A DNA stretch of 64,000 bases from Streptomyces sp. NBC_00102. GTDB lineage: Bacteria; Actinomycetota; Actinomycetes; Streptomycetales; Streptomycetaceae. Position 1 is the first letter of the stretch; the number at the start of each line of letters is the position of its first letter. The notes under the pieces were generated by a model. The model was not told the origin of the DNA. It ran no database searches and saw nothing but the letters and a program-made list of their open reading frames with translations. Location of the stretch: the NCBI RefSeq assembly GCF_026343115.1, contig NZ_JAPEMC010000004.1:221137-285136 (forward strand), in the 5' to 3' direction. Shown here piece by piece: positions 58,364-64,000 of the stretch. The translations under genes were made by a program, and so were the position numbers.

Positions 58364-59160
58364 GCGCCGCCGACACCGCCGCCGAAGCCTCCCGCCTCGT
58401 CGGTTTCGGCCTACGGCCCAAACTCGTCCCCTCCCGCGACGACGAATACAGGCGGCTGGTGCGGCGCTTTCGGAGCGACGACGAGTTCGCCACCGTCACT
58501 GCCGCCGTTGCCCGAGGACTGGACCTGGTCATCCTCGAGGTCACCGAGCGGACGGGCGTGGTCGTCGCTTCCACTGAGGAAAGCGTCTTCGCCATCCGGA
58601 TGACCGACTATGCGCGTCGGACCGGCGGCGATGGGAAAGCACACGAGCGGGTGCTGCACGCACTGGCCCACCTGGGCGCCGCCACCCTCGCATTCCCACG
58701 CCCGGCAGACCTCGCCGACGAAACCTACCTCGGCCGGATCACCGCACAGGGAGTCGAAGCTTTCGTGCGCCAGGCCTCCACCGCTCTGGCCGAAACCGCC
58801 ACGGCCGAAGGAGCGGACACCGACCCATCCAGCGACCGACCGGGCCTGGAGGCGGTGTGGAGGGTCTATACGCGCCGCGCCCAAACCGGGGCGACCGGCG
58901 ATGGACGCAAACTCCATACCTCGACGACCGGCATCGTCAGCAAGGCCCTTGCCTTCCTCGCCGACCAAGGCCTGCTGGTACGCACCGGCGACGCGCGAGG
59001 CGGCACCTACCGAACGACGCCGCGCTACCGGGCACAAGTCCGGGAAGCCGGCGCGATCATGTTCGACGAGCTCCTGGCGCTCGGCATCACAGAGATCACT
59101 GATGGGACAGGCACGCTGACCGCCGTCGAATGGTCGCCCGACGGCATCGCCAAGCTGTAG
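58360..59160 (+). CDS. MksE/JetB-like (KITE) subunit
   Basis: 266 aa. ATG overlaps the previous stop. Winged-helix features: RRLVRRFRSDDEFATVTAAV and, near the end, SKALAFLADQGLLVRTGDA with RGGTYRTTPRYRAQV. Two tandem winged helices are normal for KITE proteins that bind the kleisin of bacterial condensins. It ends 3 nt before the SMC gene. Confidence 0.6.
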   Translation: MSAADTAAEASRLVGFGLRPKLVPSRDDEYRRLVRRFRSDDEFATVTAAVARGLDLVILEVTERTGVVVASTEESVFAIRMTDYARRTGGDGKAHERVLHALAHLGAATLAFPRPADLADETYLGRITAQGVEAFVRQASTALAETATAEGADTDPSSDRPGLEAVWRVYTRRAQTGATGDGRKLHTSTTGIVSKALAFLADQGLLVRTGDARGGTYRTTPRYRAQVREAGAIMFDELLALGITEITDGTGTLTAVEWSPDGIAKL

Positions 59161-59163
59161 GGG

Positions 59164-62049
59164 ATGACTGTGTACGAACTCAACCGCGTCCGCATGTTCG
59201 GCGTCGGCCCGCGCGGTGCCCGTTTCACCGACGTCACCTTGAATCTCGCCGATGTGGGTGAGCCCATCGGCGGGGGGACGCTGTTCGACGCGCCTCCGCG
59301 CCGCCCCAGCCCCTATAGCCTCCTCCTTCTGGAAAACGGCGGAGGCAAGAGCGTCCTGCTCAAACTGCTCTTCTCTGTCATCCTGCCTGGGAAACGCAAC
59401 ACCCTCGGCGGCGCGTCCGAAGTACTGGAAAAGTTCGTCGTGGGCGAGGACGCGGGACACGTCGTACTGGAGTGGATGCACGTCAAAACCGGCGAACGCA
59501 TCGTCACCGGAAAGACCTACCAGTGGCGACGCAAGCGCACCAGCGACGGCCGCAAGCTGGGTGAGGCATGGTGGTCGCTGCGCCCCAACGCCGCCGTCGA
59601 AGTGTCCACGCTCCCTTTCACCGCCGACGGCCGCCGCCTACGACTGGGCCACTTCCAGGAGGCGCTGGAGGAGATCGACCGCAACCACCCAGCCACCCAG
59701 CTGGCCTGGATCGGATCCCATCAAGGGGAGTGGCTCGACCATCTGCGCAGCCTGCGCATCGAACCCGAGCTGTTCGCCATCCAGCGCCAGATGAACGCCG
59801 ACGAAGGGGAAGCGGCCAGCGCATTCAAATTCAAGAGCAGCAAGGAATTCGTCGACTGGCTCCTCACGATCGTCATGGACCCCGCCGACGCCGTCAGCGT
59901 GGCGGACAACTTCGACAGCTACGCCACCACCGTCGGCGACCGATCCGCGATGTTGATGGAGCGCGACTTCGCCGAAGGCACCGTAGCGGCGCTGCACCCC
60001 GTCGGCGCAGCGCACACCACGGCGATGCAGACGCGAGCCACACTGCAGCGCACGGAGCAAGACATCCACGCATTCAGCGCCCAAGTCGCAGCGCGCCACA
60101 ACGCTGAACAGACTGCCGCCAGACGGCTGACCGGCGAGCACGCTGCAGCAGTAACCCAAGCAAGCGCATCCGAAACCGACCGCGACCGAACGCGCGACGT
60201 CGTCAACGAAATCCGCCGTCAGATTTTTGCCCTAGAACTCGCCGCCGCGGAGGAACAGCAAGACGCAGCGCAGCTTGCACAAGCAGCGATCGAGCTCGAA
60301 CTGGCTGGCTGGACGGCGTCCGAGATGGTCGAAGCCCGTGACCAATCGGTTGCTCACGCACGCGCGCTCGAGCGCCAGATCGCCGACGCCGAGGAGACCG
60401 CGCGACCCGCTCTGGCCGCACGCGACGCGGCCGCGGCCCAGCTGCTGGCGAAACTCCACAACGCGGCAGCCCATGACCATGGGCAGGCACGAAAGCTCAA
60501 TCAGGAAGCTGAGGAGTGCAAGCTGACCGCCAAGAAGGCGGACGAGCAGCGCACTGCCGCGCTGCGGGACGAGGAGAAGGCCCGCAGCGCACAGCAGTCA
60601 GCCCTGGCCGAAGTCAGCGAGACAGCCCGCGCAGTAGCCCAGGCCATCTCCGACGGTCTCATGCCGGCTGGCTCAGACGTGCCCGCCGCGGCCCAGGAAG
60701 CCCACGCGAAAGCAGCCCTCCTCGAAGACACGCTCGCTGCTACAGAACGCAAGGCCGCAGAGGTCGCACGGAAGCTCAAGGACGCTCAAATCCGCGCCAG
60801 CGAAGCCGCCGGGGCGCTGCTGGACAAAGAGCGCGAACAGCAGCCGATAGCACAACAGTTGCAGGATCTGACCGCCCGCGCTTCGCGACTGGCCGCCTAT
60901 GAAGTCCTCGCCGCCGCCCTAGCAGTAGACCGTATCGACACGGCGACCCTCGACGCATCGGCGGAAGCACTCGCTGGCCAGCTCGCCGAAGACATCGGCA
61001 CACGTGAAGAACGGCTGGACGGCCTACGCGCTGTACAGAACGGCGACCACCGTGTTCTCACCGCGCTAGGCGACGGCGGCCTGCTGCCGGCCAGACCTGA
61101 GGTCGAGGTCGCCGTCGAGGTTCTGCGGGACTCAGGCGTCGCCGCCCACACAGGCTGGCGCTACCTGGCACAAAATGCCTCCGCCAGCGAACGCATCACC
61201 CTCATCGCGACACATCCAGAACTCGCCGACGGAATCGTGCTCGTCGACGCAACGCAGCTTCCCCAGGCCCGCACCGCCATCGCAGCGGCAAACCTGCTGC
61301 CCGCAGCCGCGATTGCCGTCGGCACCGGTGTGCAGCTGCTCACCGCAACTGATCTGACCTCAGCCCGCTTCGTGCTCGAGACCAACCCGGCCATGTTCGA
61401 CGAGGAAGCCGCCGAAGCGCGCCGGGCGGAGCTGCGCGAGGACATGAAACGCCGCGGCCAGGAGATCGCGACACTCGCCACGGCGTTGCACCGCAGCCGC
61501 GAAGTCGCCGCCGAACTCGGTGCCTGGCGCAAAGCCTGCCCATCCGGCCGTCTTACCGAGCTGACGGAGCAACTCCTGGCCGCAGACGCCGCCGTCGCCA
61601 CAGCGAAAGAGCAGGCGCAGGCAGCAACCGCAGACGTGGAAACCTGGGCAGAGCGCGACGCCGTCTACCCCGCTCAACTCGCCCAGCTGCGCACACAGGA
61701 GCGGGCCGCCGCAGACACAGCAGGCGCTCTCGAACGGCTCACGGCCAAGGTGGAGCGTGCTGCCGAAGCACAGCGGCGAGCCGGCGAGGCTGAGCAGGCC
61801 ATGGAAACGGCTCGCCGTATCGTGGGAGAGGCAGCCGAGACCCGGGAACAGAAGCTGACACAGGTCGAAGAGGCCGTGCGGGCGGCAGAGAACGCCCGAG
61901 ACCGCGCCGAGCGCCACCTCGTCGCGGCATCCGAGGTCGTCACCGCCAGTGGCGCCATCGCTCCAACCGTCCCGAGCCAAAGTCTGCTGGCCCTCCAACA
62001 GGCCTACGAAGCCGCAGCCGACGTCTACCGCAGCCTCGAAGTCGGCTAA
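59164..62049 (+). CDS. SMC-like ATPase, N-terminal part ending at an in-frame TAA
   Basis: 961 aa. The head begins TVYELNRVRMFGVGPRGARF and has Walker A LLENGGGKSVLLKLL (Lys62). Then VVLEWMHVKTGERIVTG and QMNADEGEAASAFKFKSSKE, followed by a coiled coil (~300-580), a hinge-like globular part (~620-760) and a second coiled coil. It stops at TAA 62047-62049 (YRSLEVG). The same frame reopens at once and carries the rest of the SMC protein, so this is half of a ~1505-aa ATPase. The Walker A form ENGGGKS differs from the GxxGSGKS of MukB and Wadjet type I JetC. Confidence 0.78.
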   Translation: MTVYELNRVRMFGVGPRGARFTDVTLNLADVGEPIGGGTLFDAPPRRPSPYSLLLLENGGGKSVLLKLLFSVILPGKRNTLGGASEVLEKFVVGEDAGHVVLEWMHVKTGERIVTGKTYQWRRKRTSDGRKLGEAWWSLRPNAAVEVSTLPFTADGRRLRLGHFQEALEEIDRNHPATQLAWIGSHQGEWLDHLRSLRIEPELFAIQRQMNADEGEAASAFKFKSSKEFVDWLLTIVMDPADAVSVADNFDSYATTVGDRSAMLMERDFAEGTVAALHPVGAAHTTAMQTRATLQRTEQDIHAFSAQVAARHNAEQTAARRLTGEHAAAVTQASASETDRDRTRDVVNEIRRQIFALELAAAEEQQDAAQLAQAAIELELAGWTASEMVEARDQSVAHARALERQIADAEETARPALAARDAAAAQLLAKLHNAAAHDHGQARKLNQEAEECKLTAKKADEQRTAALRDEEKARSAQQSALAEVSETARAVAQAISDGLMPAGSDVPAAAQEAHAKAALLEDTLAATERKAAEVARKLKDAQIRASEAAGALLDKEREQQPIAQQLQDLTARASRLAAYEVLAAALAVDRIDTATLDASAEALAGQLAEDIGTREERLDGLRAVQNGDHRVLTALGDGGLLPARPEVEVAVEVLRDSGVAAHTGWRYLAQNASASERITLIATHPELADGIVLVDATQLPQARTAIAAANLLPAAAIAVGTGVQLLTATDLTSARFVLETNPAMFDEEAAEARRAELREDMKRRGQEIATLATALHRSREVAAELGAWRKACPSGRLTELTEQLLAADAAVATAKEQAQAATADVETWAERDAVYPAQLAQLRTQERAAADTAGALERLTAKVERAAEAQRRAGEAEQAMETARRIVGEAAETREQKLTQVEEAVRAAENARDRAERHLVAASEVVTASGAIAPTVPSQSLLALQQAYEAAADVYRSLEVG

Positions 62050-62076
62050 GACCTCCGAGCAGAGGCAGACCGGGCC

Positions 62077-63681
62077 ATGACCGAAGCCGCCCGACGCCGC
62101 ACCGACCTTGAACGAATCCCACCCGAGGCGACCGCTGAAGCCGAACGACTGCTCACCACACCCGCCGGCGCCGACCGCGCCAGCCGGCAGGCCGAAATCG
62201 CACGGGCGAACCGAGACAAGCAGCGGCTGACTACGACCATCAGCACTGCGAACGAACGCGTCGGACAACTCCGCAGCGACCTGCGCACCGCTAGCCCCGC
62301 CGACCGCGACCGCAACGTGTGGATCGTTCTCCCCGAGACACGCCGCCCTGCCTCCGTCGAGCAGGGACGCCAGCTTTTGGAAACAGCCCAGGCCGAGCAG
62401 CGTGCTGCCCAAGACGCCCTCGAAATCGCCACGCGGAACGTTGCAGGCCTGCAACGCCACATGCAGCAGGCAAGCGAAGCTGCCCGCAGCTTCCGTGAAG
62501 TGCTCCAGCCTGTACAAGCGACCCTTGACGACACCTCCGGTCCTCAGGGAGCACGGCCGACGACGACGCAACTGGGCCCCGACACCGTCGAGCCCTACCA
62601 GCAGTCAGCGGAGAGCGCCCGCGATCAATCTGACCGGATGCGACGCGATCTGCGTGAAGCCCGCGCCGCCGCCAGCGACGCCACCCACGCCCTCAATGGA
62701 CTCGTCGACGGAGCGGTCCGCTTCGTCGGTGACATCCGGTTCGAAAAGACAACGAACGTCGCCAGGCGGGCCATCATCAGCCTGGGACGAGAACAACTGG
62801 GCGCCCGTGCCACAGAATTCGCCGATCAGCTCGCGCAGCGGCTCGCCACACTGAACACGGATCTGGACAACGCCGGCAAGCATCGCAAACTCATCGTCGA
62901 GCGACTGGCCGCGCTCACTGATGGGGCGCTCAAGACCCTACGGACTGCAACACGCCTGTCCCGACTGCCCTCCGGGCTCGGTGACTGGGAAGGCAAAGAG
63001 TTCCTCCGCATCCGCTTCACCGATCCTGACCCCAGCCTGCTCGCCGCCCGCATCGGCGAACTCGTTGACGAGATCGCCGCCTCCACAGCAGCCCGCCAGA
63101 TCGGAGCCCGCGGCAGCGCCCCCAAACGGGACGGCATCGCACTCCTCCTGCGCTCCGCCGAAGCCGCCGTTCCCAAAGGCTTCAGCGTCGAAGTACTGAA
63201 GCCAGACTCCGTCCTGCGCGACGAGCGAGTCCCGGTCGAGCAGATGAACACAGTGTTCTCCGGAGGACAGGAACTCACGGCCGCGATCATCCTGTACTGC
63301 ACCATGGCTGCGTTGCGAGCCAACGAACGAGGCCAGATGCGCAACCGTCACTCCGGCGTACTGTTCCTCGACAACCCGATCGGCAAGGCGAGCGCCTCCT
63401 ACCTCCTCGACCTGCAGCAGGGCGTGGCCTCAGCCCTGGGCGTCCAACTGGTATACACCACCGGACTGTCCGACGACCGCGCCCTGGCAGCGTTCCCGCT
63501 ATGGATCCGGATGCGAAACGACGCCGATCTACGAGCGGGACTCAAGCACATCCGAGTGGCCGACACTGTCCGCGCCCAAATGCCACATCCCTTCGAAGAC
63601 GTCGAAACCGCGACCCCCGGCGCAGCACCGGGAACAGTCACCGCAGCCCGGGTCTACCGCCGGCCCACAGAGACGCCATGA
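62077..63681 (+). CDS. SMC-like ATPase, C-terminal part after the in-frame TAA
   Basis: 534 aa from ATG 62077 in the same frame as the preceding part; the ribosome site is poor. A coiled coil (to ~residue 270) is followed by the C-terminal head: signature TVFSGGQELTAAIIL (around residues 393-400) and Walker B GVLFLDNPIGKASASYLLDL (Asp432). The residue after the Walker B Asp is Asn433 instead of the usual catalytic Glu. Then LGVQLVYTTGLSDDRALAAF. If both halves are made they could assemble into one head; otherwise the system is dead. Its stop overlaps the next ATG. Confidence 0.78.
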   Translation: MTEAARRRTDLERIPPEATAEAERLLTTPAGADRASRQAEIARANRDKQRLTTTISTANERVGQLRSDLRTASPADRDRNVWIVLPETRRPASVEQGRQLLETAQAEQRAAQDALEIATRNVAGLQRHMQQASEAARSFREVLQPVQATLDDTSGPQGARPTTTQLGPDTVEPYQQSAESARDQSDRMRRDLREARAAASDATHALNGLVDGAVRFVGDIRFEKTTNVARRAIISLGREQLGARATEFADQLAQRLATLNTDLDNAGKHRKLIVERLAALTDGALKTLRTATRLSRLPSGLGDWEGKEFLRIRFTDPDPSLLAARIGELVDEIAASTAARQIGARGSAPKRDGIALLLRSAEAAVPKGFSVEVLKPDSVLRDERVPVEQMNTVFSGGQELTAAIILYCTMAALRANERGQMRNRHSGVLFLDNPIGKASASYLLDLQQGVASALGVQLVYTTGLSDDRALAAFPLWIRMRNDADLRAGLKHIRVADTVRAQMPHPFEDVETATPGAAPGTVTAARVYRRPTETP

Positions 63682-64000
63682 ACCCCTCCACCTCAGCCAA
63701 CGCCACACTGTCCCCACGAGCCATGAGACTCGCCGCAGCACTGGAGGAATGGCCACGACGAACCCTCACCCTCACAGAACTCTGGGAAGTCTTCGCCATC
63801 GCCGACGCAGCCTCCGCGATGCGCCCCAGCCGCCGTACGGACCTCGCTGAGGCCATCGAAGCGCTCACCGCCGCAGGCTTGATCAGCTGCTCCCACACCA
63901 AGGACACCTCGGCGACCCCCGCGCTGCCGACCCGCCTCAAGCTGCCAGCCCCTCAACCCTCACCCACGGCCGCAGCAGCCGCCCAAGCGATAGCGTGGCG
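63678..64000 (+). CDS. Probable JetD/MksG-like subunit, N-terminal part (cut by window end)
   Basis: 107 aa before the edge; ATG overlaps the SMC stop (ATGA). It begins with a helical winged-helix-like part (LSPRAMRLAAALEEWPRRTL, TLTELWEVFAIADAASAMRP, RRTDLAEAIEALTAAGLI) and reaches LPTRLKLP, reminiscent of the LPxRxxL element in the N-terminal domain of Wadjet JetD nucleases. The Toprim-like nuclease domain would be outside the window, so the assignment rests mainly on position as fourth gene. Confidence 0.45.
   Translation, partial: MNPSTSANATLSPRAMRLAAALEEWPRRTLTLTELWEVFAIADAASAMRPSRRTDLAEAIEALTAAGLISCSHTKDTSATPALPTRLKLPAPQPSPTAAAAAQAIAW

Noticed and set aside
62047..62076. Programmed stop-codon readthrough in the SMC gene
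   Set aside because: No known readthrough context around the TAA; a nonsense mutation is simpler, though re-initiation at 62077 cannot be excluded.

Overview
The window is high-GC actinobacterial DNA, almost certainly from a Streptomyces chromosome. The signs are strong GC3 bias, GTG/TTG starts, a DmdR/IdeR-type iron box, an MbtH protein, Streptomyces-type secreted subtilases, and plasmid and IS debris of the kind found in Streptomyces chromosome arms. No rRNA, tRNA or CRISPR array was seen.

Layout: (a) 1-1.9 kb is the edge of a siderophore locus: the end of an ABC exporter, a Fes-like esterase and an MbtH protein, with an iron box between the last two. (b) 2.2-10.8 kb is mostly housekeeping or accessory metabolism: a secreted RelA/SpoT-like nucleotide pyrophosphokinase, a GNAT-NUDIX fusion coupled to a methyltransferase, a DUF1304 protein, pntAB transhydrogenase and a 5'-nucleotidase. 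(c) 10.8-17.7 kb is a potassium module: a 27-aa peptide, kdpFABC, and a double-RCK channel-like protein. (d) 17.7-21.7 kb has two gene relics, then a sulfide/persulfide detoxification operon (CstB-like dioxygenase-rhodanese, rhodanese, TauE exporter) and a CstR-type repressor, with three matching operators. (e) 21.9-27.6 kb has a phosphotransferase, small hypotheticals, a transposase relic and a large secreted lectin-DUF11 protein.

(f) 27.6-38.4 kb is a decayed mobile region: a dead IS5-like element, an MFS transporter, an IS1380 element split by an IS3-family element, and plasmid-type remains (sigma-like protein, two Pro-rich membrane proteins, zinc-ribbon protein, replication-relaxation relic). 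(g) 38.6-47.7 kb has a TrmB/LuxR-like regulator and two large secreted S8 peptidases, one carrying a HAF-repeat tail. (h) 48-52.2 kb holds small hypotheticals, a second copy of the same IS3 element with one base deleted, and another IS3-family element with a 3-bp target duplication.

(i) 52.4-55.9 kb is a tight three-gene operon: an HTH protein, a 724-aa protein with the order of family-B polymerase palm motifs, and a 238-aa HTH protein. It resembles the Tap/Tpg or Tac/Tpc telomere-replication pairs of Streptomyces. (j) 56.8-64 kb is a four-gene MukBEF/Wadjet-like SMC operon: kleisin-like, KITE-like, a giant SMC ATPase interrupted by one in-frame TAA, and a probable JetD-like gene cut by the window edge. 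Regions (i) and (j) are the most interesting parts of the window.
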